Program-made: the position numbers and the translations under genes
The notes under the pieces: model-generated
The model's database searches: none
Told to the model about the DNA's origin: nothing
Seen by the model: the letters and a program-made list of their open reading frames with translations, nothing else
Shown here: piece by piece, positions 10,370 to 21,411 of the stretch
How positions within the stretch are numbered: the first letter of the stretch is position 1
How the letters are laid out: every line of letters starts with the position of its first letter
Assembly (NCBI RefSeq): GCF_000208865.1
Contig: NC_018398.1
Location: 5,170,710 to 5,234,709, forward strand
DNA from: Neospora caninum Liverpool
Lineage: Eukaryota; Apicomplexa; Conoidasida; Eucoccidiorida; Sarcocystidae
Direction: 5' to 3'
Length of the DNA stretch: 64,000 nucleotides

Positions 10370-12870
10370 TGTATGTATGTATGTATGTATGTATGTATGT
10401 ATGTATGTATGTATGTATGTATGTATGTATGTATGTATGTATGTATGTATGTATGTATGTATGTATGTATGTATGTATGTATGTATGTATGTATGTATGT
10501 ATGTATGTATGTATGTATGTATGTATGTATGTATGTATGTATGTATGTATGTATGTATGTATGTATGTATGTATGTATGTATGTATGTATGTATGTATGT
10601 ATGTATGTATGTATGTATGTATGTATGTATGTATGTATGTATGTATGTATGTATGTATGTATGTATGTATGTATGTATGTATATATATATGTATGTATGT
10701 ATATATGTATGTATGTATATATGTATGTATATATGTATGTATGTATATATGTATGTATATATGTATGTATGTATATATGTATATATGTATGTAGGTATGT
10801 ATGTATGTATGTATGTATGTATATATGTATGTATGTATATATGTATGTATGTATATATGTATGTATATATGTATGTATGTATATATGTATGTATATATGT
10901 ATGTATGTATATATGTATATATGTATGTAGGTATGTATGTATGTATGTATGTATGTATGTATGTATATTGGCGTTCGACAGAAGAAGGTGTGTCTGTTCC
11001 GAACGCGCCAAGTGTCGGTTTCGAATGTCTGTTTTTCGTTGTTTCGACTCACGTTCTCGATTTGCAGAGCGAATTCCTTTTCTGTGTGGTTTTTCGGCCT
11101 TTCTGCGCCTCCCCGAACAGACGCTGCTGGGCCACGCGTGCGTTTGCGAGGCGCGTGGGGAACGCGAGAGAGCCTACGTGGCGTCAGTCGTCGCGCGCGG
11201 CGAAGTTCTCCTCTCTGCTTTCTGGACTGGCTTCCACAAACACGTCCGGTGAGAGCAAAGCCGCGTCTCTCGGACCACTTCTCTCGAGCACGCTCTGTTG
11301 ATCAATTGCCTCTTTGGTGGAGAAAATCTCTCTCCCTACGGATGCGTTTGAAAATCTGTGTCTCGCGCAGCGTTTCTGCTCCAGCGCCTTCTCCCGCCGT
11401 TTGTCCCGACATCTCTGTAGCTGTGTTTCGGGTCTTTTCCACTGTCTTGCCTCTCTTCCTCTCTTGGTGTCCCTGCGAGAGCCTCCACGGCTCCTCTCCA
11501 AATCTCGGCTGCATTTGAAAAACATTGTGCGCGCGGCAACACCGGAGAGCGGAACTCCCCGTGTGGAGATGCTTCCATCTTGTCCTTCTCTCAGGGTCGG
11601 TTCCGACATGCTGCGCAACGTCCGGCGCCTTCTCTTTGCCGACTCGCCGTTCCTCCTCCACGAGCTTCTCACAATTATGCCTCAACAGGAACCGTTTCTT
11701 TCCAGCGAACGCGCGACTCCCTCATCTCCTTCTTCCTCTTCATCTTCTTCTTCCTCTTCAGCTTCTTCCTCTTCATCTCCGTCTTCTTCATCTCCTTCAT
11801 CTCTCGTTGCGACTTCCTTGCCGCCGCTGCTTGTAGCTTGTCACCTGCTGTATCGCCTCCCTGTCCGGAAGGGCGCGCCTTCTCGCCGACCGCATGCGCT
11901 CCTGGGGCTGTCTGGCGGCGCGCCGGAACTTGCGCGTCTTCTCGCGGCGTATTTGCGAAGCCAGCGCGGCGAGAAGGAAGAGCGGCCGGAGGAATCGCGT
12001 GGAGAAGCGCGCGTGGCAGCCGAGAGGCTGAGGAGAGATCTCCACCGTCTGGTGACCCTGGAGACGGGCGGAAAGCCAAGAGACGAAAAGCACAGAGGCG
12101 AAAACGAGAGCGAGGGCAAAAGAGAGAGATGGGCGAGGGGAAGGACGTACGGGGAAAGGGAAGCAGAGAGGAGAGAAGACTTGAAAATCCTGGTTCAAGT
12201 TGCTCGACTCCTCAGCGCTGCACTCGACGGTGGAGCCGGGGGAGAACACACACTGGGTCAGGGAACTGCCGCAAGTCCAGGTGACTCTTCTCGCCTCGAA
12301 AAACGGCCGGTCTCAACAGAAAACATCTCGGCACAAAACGCGTCGCTTCCTCCCGCTTCGTCTTCTTTCTCGTCTTCTGCCTCTTCTTTCTCTTCCTCCT
12401 GTTCGCCTGTCCCTGCGTCTCTTCAGCCTGGAGGCGAGGAGAGGGCGTCTCTGTGGCCGCCGGGGGAAGTGGCCCAAGAGCCGGATGCCGGTTTCTCCGA
12501 CCGTTCACGGACCAACGCAAAGGACGCGGTGGGCGGTTCCGTTCGCTCCGCGCCTCGCGCAGGCGACGCGCCTTCTCTCCTCTCCAGCCCTTCACGGGAG
12601 ATGCTATCGAATGGAACCGCAGAGACGCACGGTCCGTGGGGAGAGAGACGGGAGGCGGGGATGTCTCCGCCGCGCGAGGGACGTGGAGAAGCCCAAGCGC
12701 CGCAGTCCCGGCAGGGAGAAGATCCGAGGCCAGTGCAAGTGCATGCGCAGGTCGGCGCGTTCGCACGTCCAGACTGGGAAGCGGAAAACGAAAAAAAACC
12801 CGAACCTCAGACAAGGGAAGAACAACATGACAGTGCGCCTTTCTCCCTTCCTCAACCACCCGTCCTGTGA
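2199..12870 (+). CDS. COG5: Conserved oligomeric Golgi complex subunit 5 (COG5)
   Basis: COG5 is a lobe B subunit of the COG tethering complex that recycles Golgi vesicles. Proposed exons: 2199-2292, 2648-3374, 3637-3745, 4076-4321, 4627-4929, 5334-5796, 6464-6861, 7205-7315, 7648-7792, 8322-8509, 8854-9066, 11121-11248, 11385-12870. Splice phases close throughout and give about 1,536 residues, nearly twice the usual COG5 length because of low-complexity inserts. Family resemblance is seen in the N-terminal helical bundle (exon 2 end and exon 3, with [18 protein letters not shown]), in exon 5 ([19 protein letters not shown], matching the conserved ALQVFYNL segment), in exon 7 ([20 protein letters not shown], matching the YEAAYLSKSLSRLFD region), and in the last exon (LRNVRRLLF, then [15 protein letters not shown]). 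The start is the first ATG whose frame splices on cleanly, but its context is poor. Exons 11-12 are the least certain: a possible 23-base exon at 9567-9589 was left out because its phase does not fit. The end could come earlier if a GT at 12282 is used. Confidence 0.82.
2440..2512. repeat. AT/AC microsatellite in COG5 intron 1
   Basis: Alternating purine-pyrimidine tract of TATA, CATA and (AT)n units, inside the 355-base first intron of COG5. Reading frames through it (Tyr/Ile/His-rich) are artefacts. Confidence 0.85.
7115..7131. repeat. G17 homopolymer in COG5 intron 7
   Basis: Seventeen consecutive G on the plus strand, within the intron between COG5 exons ending at 6861 and starting at 7205. 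It sits in a purine-rich (GA) stretch beginning near 6895. Confidence 0.9.
8100..8220. repeat. AT-rich (TATA/CATA) microsatellite in a COG5 intron
   Basis: Imperfect (TA)n and TACATA units in the intron between COG5 exons 9 and 10. It ends about 100 bases before the exon starting at 8322. Confidence 0.85.
9868..9978. repeat. (TA)n microsatellite in a COG5 intron
   Basis: Near-perfect TATA runs interrupted by CATATG, in the roughly 2 kb intron between COG5 exons 11 and 12. It precedes the large TATG array by less than 100 bases. Confidence 0.88.
10062..10968. repeat. Large TATG tetranucleotide array
   Basis: About 900 bases of GTAT/ATGT repeats inside a COG5 intron. The centre, roughly 10341-10682, is pure ATGT for about 85 copies. 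The flanks are interrupted by ATATAT and by GTAG or GTGT variants. A 136-base higher-order unit is visible: the stretch before the GTAGGTATGT at 10791 is repeated, apparently identically, before the GTAGGTATGT at 10927. The sequence after the GTAGGTATGT near 10232 follows the same pattern until the pure tract begins. The Met-Tyr-Val-Cys and Tyr-Ile-His-Thr frames through it are artefacts. Confidence 0.95.
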
Positions 12871-14858
12871 GCGGAGAATCGCACAAAGGGAGAACAAGCG
12901 AGAGAACACGGGAGAAAAAAAGAGAGATAAAAGGAGAGGAAAAAAGAGAGAAAAAAGGGGAGAACAAAAGAGGGAAGAAGAGGAAGACATGCAGAGAGCA
13001 GAAGAGAGAGGAGACCAAGCGAGAGAAAGAGAGAGAACAAGAGACATACGTGCCAGGGGTTCCGGCATGAGCCCGGTGCGGCCACCGAAGGTAGTTTCAG
13101 CAGAAAGGGTTTTTGTTCGAGTCTCCAAATGTAGAACCAAGACACGTGCAGTCTCGCCGCGGCGAGGAGGGAACCGTTTCTCTCGGTTTTGTGGCCCAGT
13201 GTGGTCAGTTCAAATCCACTGTGAGGAAAAGCACGGGTTGCGTTCGTACAGCTTTTTTGAGAACAAATGTGGCAGTGCCTTCGGCACGTGTGTGACAGCA
13301 AATCTGCAAAGAGCATCGCAGCGCGCGTTTTCCATGCCCGCTGCTCATCACCAGATTCACCTGCTCTCCGACGCGCCACCGTTCCAGCAGCCCCTGACAA
13401 AGAGACAGAACGGTCTTCTCGTGGCCGATGCATGCATCCCTCTCACTCTAGCAGTCAGACGGTCGGCTGAGGAAGTCTCTCTCCAGGCAGTATCAGACCA
13501 CCCCCGTGTACACGCGAGGGTAAATAGCAGTGGACCCAGTGTAGCGGGAGAGAGACTATGCGTGCCTCTCGGAGAGGATTCGTGGAGCTTCGCGATTTTG
13601 AAACGAAAAAGCAGAAAACTGCCGCCGAGCAAAACAAAAGGTGGCGGTAATCTGAGAGCAACACAAGCGAGAAAAAGACACAAGGCCGTGTGAGGCTACG
13701 CGGCTCGAACTGTTTTCACCGACTTCCTGTGGCGGCGGGGCACAGTCTCTCGCAAAGAGAGACTTCCCGTTGCTGAAGTGTTCGCTGTAGGACACAGAGA
13801 AGACCTGACGTCCTAGAGGATGTGTCGCGCGCTGTTTCGTTTTCGAGGGACAGTTTCGCTCGCGCACGGCTACACCTTACGCGGTGGCTTTTGCGAGAGG
13901 GCGTGGTCTGCATGCGGACTGTCTCGTCTCGTTTTTTTCGGCAGTCCTCAGCGGCAAAGAGAGACACTAACCACGCGCATGCGTCCTCAGGTGAACTGTT
14001 GACTCGCTGAAAAGTGAAGCTTTGCGGGCTCAAATCCTTCTTTAACGCGGGCCTGGACGCTAGCGCGAGGCGGCTTTTCCGCAGAAGAGTGTGAGGCTTC
14101 AACTTTGCTGTTTTGACTCGCCTCCTTTCGATCCTGGTTCTACAACGAAACAAACCGTCGTGCGCCCCTGTTGTCGCTCGCGAGAAAGAAACCAGCAGAG
14201 TTTTACGAGCAGGGTTGCCTCTGTTGCAGTTTGAAGGGAAGCATTTTATCCAGAGCCGAGAAAAGCCGCTCGAGAGAGCAGTCACGCACACAGAAGACGC
14301 GGCAGCCGCATCGTCGCCACAGATAACAAATGTAGTGATACGACAAAGTGGTTGAAACGTTTGCGAGAACACCACACGCGAAGAGGCAGCACGACACTCG
14401 ATGACGCCGGAGGCGCGAGAGTTCAAAGAAGCCAGGGAAAAGGAGCCGAGGGGTGCACGGACACGGGGCGGGGGACTCGCGCCAAGAAGTCTTCTCTGGA
14501 GACCGAACGCATGCAGAGACACAATCGTTAGGTTTTCCCTTCCTCCGCTCTCTGCTTTCCTGCTGTTCTTGTTCCTCAGCGAAGCGGAACAGCGGTGGGT
14601 GACGGGAAGGCGTCTCAAGGCATGCAAGAAATCGGAAAACACAAACTGTCAAGGCACTGCGTTTGTCCTTCCCCGGCTCATGTCTGTCACCCGCGAAAGA
14701 GAGAGAATTCAAGTGCGGCCGTTCTCTCTTCGCGTTTGACGTCTCCCTCTTTTCAGTCTCCTTCTTGTCATCGCCCCGCGCGCGTCACACCTTGGTCCCT
14801 TCACGCTTCTTCTCTCCGGCCGCGTTCGCTCTTTATGAAGTCCCCTCGTGGCGACCGC
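12871..14858. other. Convergent 3' region between COG5 and the ApiAP2 gene
   Basis: About 2 kb between the stops of two convergent genes. It begins with a purine-rich (GAGA/GGAGA) stretch to about 13055 and otherwise shows no domain-bearing frame. A minus-strand 308-codon frame at 13716-14642 has no recognisable content. The region most likely carries both 3' untranslated regions. Confidence 0.5.
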
Positions 14859-17800
14859 TCAGAAAGGCGGACAGGGCGACAGACACGGTTCTGCGGGGAG
14901 GCAGAACACTGCGAGGTTGCTGCTGCGCCTGCGCTTCGAGGCGAGACGCGGAGACAGAGGCGGGAAGGGTGCGTTGCATGCACTGGCTGCAGAGAGCCGG
15001 GGAAAGAGACGCTCGTGGGAAGGCGAGAGCAGCGACGAGAGGAAAGGCATCGCAGCTGAGTTTCTGCGGCCATCTGCTTTGTCGAGAGCCAAGTCGAGGA
15101 AAGGCAGGTGTGCAAGGGCCCGAGACGGCGAGAGAACATCTGAGCCGGAGGCGGAGAGAACCGAGGTGCGGGCGAGCCTGGGGGCCGCGGGGAGCACGAG
15201 AGAGGGAAGAGCCGGCGACTCGAGGCTGGTCCCAGCGGGCGCGAAGGGTGACTCGGGGGAGACGAGCGAAGAGGCAAAAGCAAACGCGGGCAGAGCTGCA
15301 GACGCAGGCGAGTTTTCGCCGGTGTGGGGAGGCTCAGCGGTCGGCGGCCGCAGAGAAGGGTGGAGGGCGAAGCCGCTGTCCGAGACGTCGAGAAAAGGTT
15401 TCTCGAGGGGCTCTTCAAACGCCGACAGCTCGCCGGTCTCTTCCCGCGTCAGAAAAGCCGTATCGCGCCGCCCGCTGTCTTCCATGAGGCCTGCAGTCGA
15501 AACGGTCGAGACGGTTCGGGCGTCGCCCAACGAGATGAGCCGCGTCATGCCTGGATGCGTTGACAAGGCCGACGAAGACGCGCAACAGAGAGAAGTCGAG
15601 AGAGACGAGAGAGAGGAGGACAGCGAAGAAAGCGCCGGAAGAGACGCGAGAGAAGACGACAGACGCGGCTTGTTGATGGCCGGCGCAGACGGGCTCCGGT
15701 GTTGCGGAGGAGCTTTGTAGGTCGGGGGGTGCGCGGGGGTGAAGAACTCAAAGGGACTGTCTCCGGCGTAAGAGAGGCGACGTGGAGACAGAAGAGACAG
15801 CTGCGGTCGGAGAGCCGGAAGGCCGAGCAAGTCCGCCGCGGGCGCAGAGTCCAGAGTCTCGTGCTTTGCGCCCGGGAAGGAGGACGAAAGAGTGTCCTCG
15901 CGGGATCCGACAGAAACTTCTTTTCCCTCGCTTCGGCCTTCGCGCGGAGGCAGGAACAGCGAACTCTTCGCCGCGGGCGCGACCACGGGCGAGAGCGAAT
16001 CGCAGTGCAGACGCGGAGACCAGCCGGCGGCCGAGGCCCAGGACGAGCGCCGCGCGAGAGACATGGTGCCTGATCGGCGTCGCTGGTTCCTCCTTCGCTC
16101 GCGTCTCTTGTCTTCCTCGCCGTCGGGGAACGGGACGCGCGAGAGAGCTGTGTTCGCGTCGAGTCGATCCGCCCCGCACGGCACGCAGCCGTCGGTCGAG
16201 ATGGTCCGGCGCAGCTTCGCCCCGGAGCAGGACGAGAAGGAAATCAAAGGCGAGAAGAACGGCTCGTGCGCCCACGCCTTCGCGTCGTGTTTGGCAGCGT
16301 CGGGAAGGCGGGAGGTCGCCGCGGGATCCAGCGCGGCGAGCTCTGCGGGCGGCGCGAGCGCAGAACGCGGTCTGTTCTCGCCTGTCTGGGAGAGCGCGTC
16401 GGGGGGCGGCGAGGCGTTCCGCGGGGAAAGAGAAACATCCTGGAAAAGCAGCGGCGGCAGAGACGGCAGGAACGAGAGCGCCGAGTGCGCGTCTTCGGTC
16501 GTGGTGGTGTCGGTCCGTTGGAGAGTCGGCACCCTGAGCAGCGACGCGTTGACTCCAGTCGGCAGCAGACTCGTGGCAAGACCCCGCGGCCTGTCTCTCT
16601 CGAACTCCCCAGGATGCCCTCCGGCGACGCTCGCGCCTAGCTCCCCCGTCCCGTCTCGCCCTTCGTCTGGCGCCTCGAACGCGCCCTGGCGTCTTCGCGC
16701 CGCGCCCGTCGGGCCTTCGTCTCCCGCGGCCAGCCAGTCGGGAAAGGCCTTCTCTGTCCCCGCGGCTTCTTTCGGCCCCTCGTGCAGCCCCGTCGCCTTT
16801 CCTTCTTCTTGCTCGCCTCGCCACGCGCGCGCCTCTTCGCGAGCCTCTGCAGGCGTCGGGACGAGCTCGAAGTTCGTGGAGGACCGCGAGAGCGAGAAGA
16901 GAGCGGAGTTGCGCCGCTTGAACGCGTGACCGGTCTTCGCGCCGAAGGGACAGGCAAGCTGCGCGCTGCAACCGTCGGCAGTCGTCGTAGGGAGGAAGGG
17001 CGCCTCCGGCGCCGTCGTTGCCGCGCGGGAACCCGTCAGAGCCTGGCCAGCCGAGCAGAAGAACGGCGGCATGGCGGCGCTGTCGGGCAAGGCGCAGCCA
17101 GGAGAAAGCGCGCTGGGCTCGAAGGAAGGCAGCCCCTTTCGGGCGTACGCGGGAGTCCCGTTCGACTTCTCGCCTAGGGCCGCAGACAGGTGCGCGAACC
17201 TCTCGCTCCAGTTCGCCCTGTCCTCGCCAGAGAGACGCGACGCGAGCGCCTTGCTCTCGCCGCTGTCTTGGAACCCTGTCGTGTCGCTTGTGGCTGCCAC
17301 GCCGCCGGAAGACGCGGCGGCAGTCTCGACGTCTGCGTAGAACAGGGGCGTCTCTCCGCTTGGAGCCGAGTCCGGGGTGCGTCGAAAAGCCTTCTCTTCT
17401 TCGCGGACGAAGCGGTCAGAGGTGGGAACCGACAAGAATGGCAGAGACGCTGCACGCGCTGTAGACGCGGCGGAATGCGGAAGGTGAAAGGCCTCGCGCT
17501 CCGGAGCTGCAGGGAGTGGCGAGGGCGGTGTTGTCCTCGAAGGCGAAGCCTGGTCGGCGTCTCCTGGGCGCTGGAGCTCCACCTCGGAAGGCGAGCGAGA
17601 GAACGGGAAGGCCGAACGGCACAGAGTCTCCTCGTCGGACGCTGCCGCGCCCTCCGCCGAATCGGACGGACATTGCTGCGCCTCGCTGGCCGCAGCTTCC
17701 GCGTTCGCCAGAGCCTTGTCTTTCTCGCCCGCTCCGCTCCTGTTTGCTCCTTTCTTCCTCTCTCGGGGCTTCGCCGGCTGGGGCCCTCGCGCCGCTCGGC

Positions 17801-20800
17801 TGGGGCGCCCGGCACTCTTCGAATCGCGTCGCTTCCTCTTGCGAGACATGGCCTTCCCGGCCAGAACTTCGGCCTGTTGTTCGAGTTGCTGTAACTGCAG
17901 CTGCTCCCAGTAGAGCCCCGGCGACTCGCCAAACATCGTGAAAGGGTCGTTGAAGTCCAGCTGGTGCGCGGGAAAGGGAGACGAGAACGCAGGTGGATAG
18001 ACGGACGGATAGGGCGACGAGCAGTCGAAGCCGGGCGGGGACGGAGAGCCCTGGACACGAGGCAACTCTGCTCGCGGCGACAGGGGCGGCGCAGCTCCAG
18101 ACCCAGGCCGGTGTGCGGGGCCGTGTGCCGCGGGCCGGGAAGCGCCCTCCGGAGCGGAGAGCGGGGCGAACGGCAGGTTGTGGGGAGGCTGTGCGGGGGG
18201 CGTCGCGGCGTGGCAGCGCGGCCGCGCAGGCAGCGAGGGGAGACACGGCCCAGAGGGCTCGCCTCCGGAAAGGGAAGCGTAAGGCTCGGAACGGGGGGGT
18301 TCGGGCGAAAGCGAAGCGCGAGATCCGTCCTCGAATCCGCCAGTTTCGGCAGCAGAGAAGCCGGGGGAAACGGGGAACGAACCGGGGGTCGAGGGGGGAA
18401 TCGAGTACGAAGGCGGCAGTCCAGAACCGGCAGAAGGCGAGAGTGCGACCTCAGCGGCCTTCGCTTTTCGCCGTCGAGAGCCGCTGCTTTTCCTCGCTCC
18501 CTCGCCGTGCTTCCGCGCAGCTGGGCGGCTCGCAGAGCGCCGCGGGGCCTTCGCCTTGGCAGTTGGCGGCTCCGCGTCGGGCCCGAGGCGCGCGCCCGCT
18601 GAAAAGTCCGACGACGAAAAAGAAGAGGCGGCCGACGTCAAGCCAGGACGCGAACCGAGAGAAGACGAGGCTGGATCCGAAAGTGGGGAATAACCCGAGG
18701 CAGGATGCAGGGACGGGGCCGCAACGGGGCGCCCGCCCGCGGAGGAAGGCGTCGAGGAGCCTGCCTGAGAGCGGTCAGGCGTCGGGAAACCACGCGGAAA
18801 CGTTGAATCTGCGAGTGAACTTGTGTTTCGCTCAGGAGTCGCGGGCGCAGAGACGCGGCACCCTGGAGCAGAAAGCGGAGGGCCCTCGAGGGCCGAAGAA
18901 TGGGTGAAAGTGGAGCTCGCGGACGCGATCGGGCCATGCGTCTCTCCGCTCTTCCGAGCTGTCTCCGGGCTTTTCTGCAAAAGACACTCTTCACTCTTCT
19001 CCGCTCTGTGAAGGCCTGAAGCCACGTTCACATCTTCGAGCGTCCTCGCTTCGCCACATCGCTCGCCTTCGTCTGGAGCCTCAGCAGAGACGCCAGCGCA
19101 CCACGCAGGGTGTCTCCGGAGCGATCCAGGCTCCTGCTCAGTCCCGCTCCGGAGCTTGGCCGTGTCCTCGCGCTCTGTGTCCTCGCTTCCCAACACAGGC
19201 TGGGGCCCGTCAGCTTCGCCTTCGTCGTCAGAAGCGTCTCCGCAGCCTCTGTCGGTCGCCTCGGCTCCCTCCTCGGCCTGGGTCTCCTTCCCTCTGCGCA
19301 GAGGCTTCTCTTCTTCTTCGGCCCAAGCTGTGGATGCCTCCCGGTCCGGCGGGCGTTCTCCATCGGCCAGCGCGCAGGCAGAGAAACCACCGGTGTCGAG
19401 TCGCGGGCAGACAGCGTCAGAGAGGCTGGCGGCGACGCTGGCGGACGCGCTCATCGACGGCGGACACACGAGGAGTTGCTGCACGAAGGGGTCTGCGGCA
19501 GCCTTGAGCGCTTCGATGGCTTCTGCTGCTTCGTCCGTATGAGGCGGCCAGCCCAAGATGCGGTTGCGCTCCTCGAGAGCCAGGCGCCGAGCCTCGAGAA
19601 ACCCATGGCGACTGACGGGGAAGTGACGCTGGATTTGCCGGCCTTGGTCGTTTTTCCAGTACGAGATCCTGAAGGCAAGAGAAAAGGAGAGACGTGGAAG
19701 GCCATTAGAGAGACAAGCAGACACAGAGAGAAGGCAGGGAAAAGAACCGGGTCCAGACCGACGCGGCAGCGACACACTTGCGAGTGCGAGAGTCGCTTTC
19801 GGTCAACGGGGTCAGGACAAAAAATCCCTTCGCGGCCATGTGTGGCGTCTTTCTCCCGTGCGTTGACTTGCGTCTGTGTCTGCTCGTCCACGCCTGCGAC
19901 GGGATGTGCGGGTTTTTCTCGCCATCCTTTCGCTCCGTGTTCCGTCCCCGGGGCTTGCCCGCGTTCCGTTCCGCTTCCTTTGTGTTTTTCTGTCCTTTTC
20001 TCGCGAAAAGCGAGGAAGCCCGAACTTACCAGCGGATCTGGTTGTGGTCAAACGTGAGGCCTTGAACTCTTGGCGTCTGGCGAGCAAAGTGGCGATACAG
20101 TTTGCGCTGCTGCAGCGGCAAACCACGCACAGGGCGAGTCGTTCCACCAGACGAAGAGCTGGAGCCGTTCTTCGGGGCGCGACTGGTCTGGGGCGAGCGC
20201 CGAGGTCCCTTAGGGCTCTTGCGCCGGGGCTGTCGCGGGCGTTCGGAACGAGGGCGGCTGCGAGCGCCGCTGTTCGCAGCCTGTTTCGGGGATGAGGCGT
20301 CGCTGGGGAGTTGCGTCTCTTGGGGAGGTCCAGGTTGAGGCGACGCCGGCGAGCTCGCCGCGGGGTCTTGAGAGCGAGAGAACGAAAGAGAGGGAAAGGA
20401 AGACGAGGCTGGGCAGTACGCGTCGGCGGCCACCGGGAAGGAGTAGGGCGCAGGAAAGCACTGTTGAGACTGGACAGACTGGACGGCAGAGCACTGAGTG
20501 TACGTTGCGGGAGTGGAAAACGACGGAGAGAAGGAAGAGCCAAAGTTCATTTCTGGAGACGTATACGGCGCGGACTCGTAGTACACGTTGGCAGGGGCCA
20601 TCGAGGCGCCGCAGTGAGACATGCGGCCGTGCATCGTCTGGGGACTACCCGCCGCACCTCTGGGGGCTGTGTCTGTCGCATTCCCCACGGCGCCAGGAGG
20701 CAGCTGTTGGTGGGGGAAAGATCTTTCCGTTTCTTGTCGGAGACCCGACGGGGCCTGAACTTCCCTAGGGTTGCACCCGTAGCTGTCATCGAGGCGGCGC

Positions 20801-21411
20801 CCCGCAGCCTGTTCCCCCCCCGGGTAGTGAGACGTAAACCCTGGTTGGTTCACTCCGACTTTTCGTGCTCCGTCGCCCATCCCCGGCACGCCCCCGTTGG
20901 GCCAAGTTTGGCCGCAAGGATACATCGGTCCGCGGTGGGTCCAGGCAAATGCCTCTCCGCCTCCAGCAGCGTCCTCAGACGCAGGCACGTGGTTATGGTG
21001 GGGGATAAAACCTTCCTTGTTAACCGCAAAGGCTGGCAAGGACCGCTCCGGGGACTTCGGCGTCTGGACTGACACCATAACAGCGCCTCCTTGACTCCTT
21101 GGTTTCTCTGGCGGGAAACTGGCCGCGTTGTCAACCGAGAAAGGATGGCTAGACGGTTGCTGGTGAAAACGGTGTTGCGGAGAAAAGCGGGTGTCGTGAG
21201 GCGGAGAACAGCGAGAGGTTCCTGCAGAGTGGACACCCAGAGCGGGCGGTGTACAGGCAGCGGCATACATCGATCCAGAGGCTGTTGACATACACTGACT
21301 AGGCGCTCTAGAGGAAGGAGACATTTGATTGGCGTACTTCGCCTCAAAAGGTCCGGACATAGTGACGGCACCTTGCGGGCGAGGGGGGGATGAAACGAGC
21401 ATGTGCTGCAT
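14859..21411 (-). CDS. AP2XII-9: ApiAP2-domain transcription factor (tentatively AP2XII-9)
   Basis: ApiAP2 proteins are the main sequence-specific transcription factors of apicomplexans. Two coding exons on the minus strand, 21411-20030 and 19668-14859, give 2,063 residues. The intron (20029-19669) has a GTAAGT donor and TTCAG acceptor and splits the codon for Trp461. Joining the exons restores one AP2 domain at about residues 448-500: a basic lead-in, NQIRW, then ISYWKNDQGRQIQRHFPVSR and an EARRLALEERN helix. The rest is mostly Ser/Pro/Ala/Gly-rich and probably disordered. About residues 1046-1066 form a Gln/Leu-rich helix, and a nuclear localisation signal (RKRKRRD) lies near 1069. The start ATG follows CAGCAAAG; further in-frame ATGs occur at codons 4 and 18. 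The AP2XII-9 name rests only on remembered synteny with mtHSP70 and eIF5A. The AP2 assignment itself is firm. Confidence 0.88.

Noticed and set aside
9868..11052. Long Met-Tyr-Val-Cys and Tyr-Ile-His-Thr frames on both strands
   Set aside because: Translations of the TATG and TA arrays; repeats without stop codons, not genes.
13716..14642. 308-codon minus-strand frame downstream of the ApiAP2 stop
   Set aside because: Does not continue the ApiAP2 gene, has no domain, and lies in a convergent 3' region.
15892..18907. Several 200-345-codon plus-strand frames opposite the ApiAP2 exon
   Set aside because: Arg/Ser/Gly-rich shadows of a GC-rich, low-complexity coding exon.
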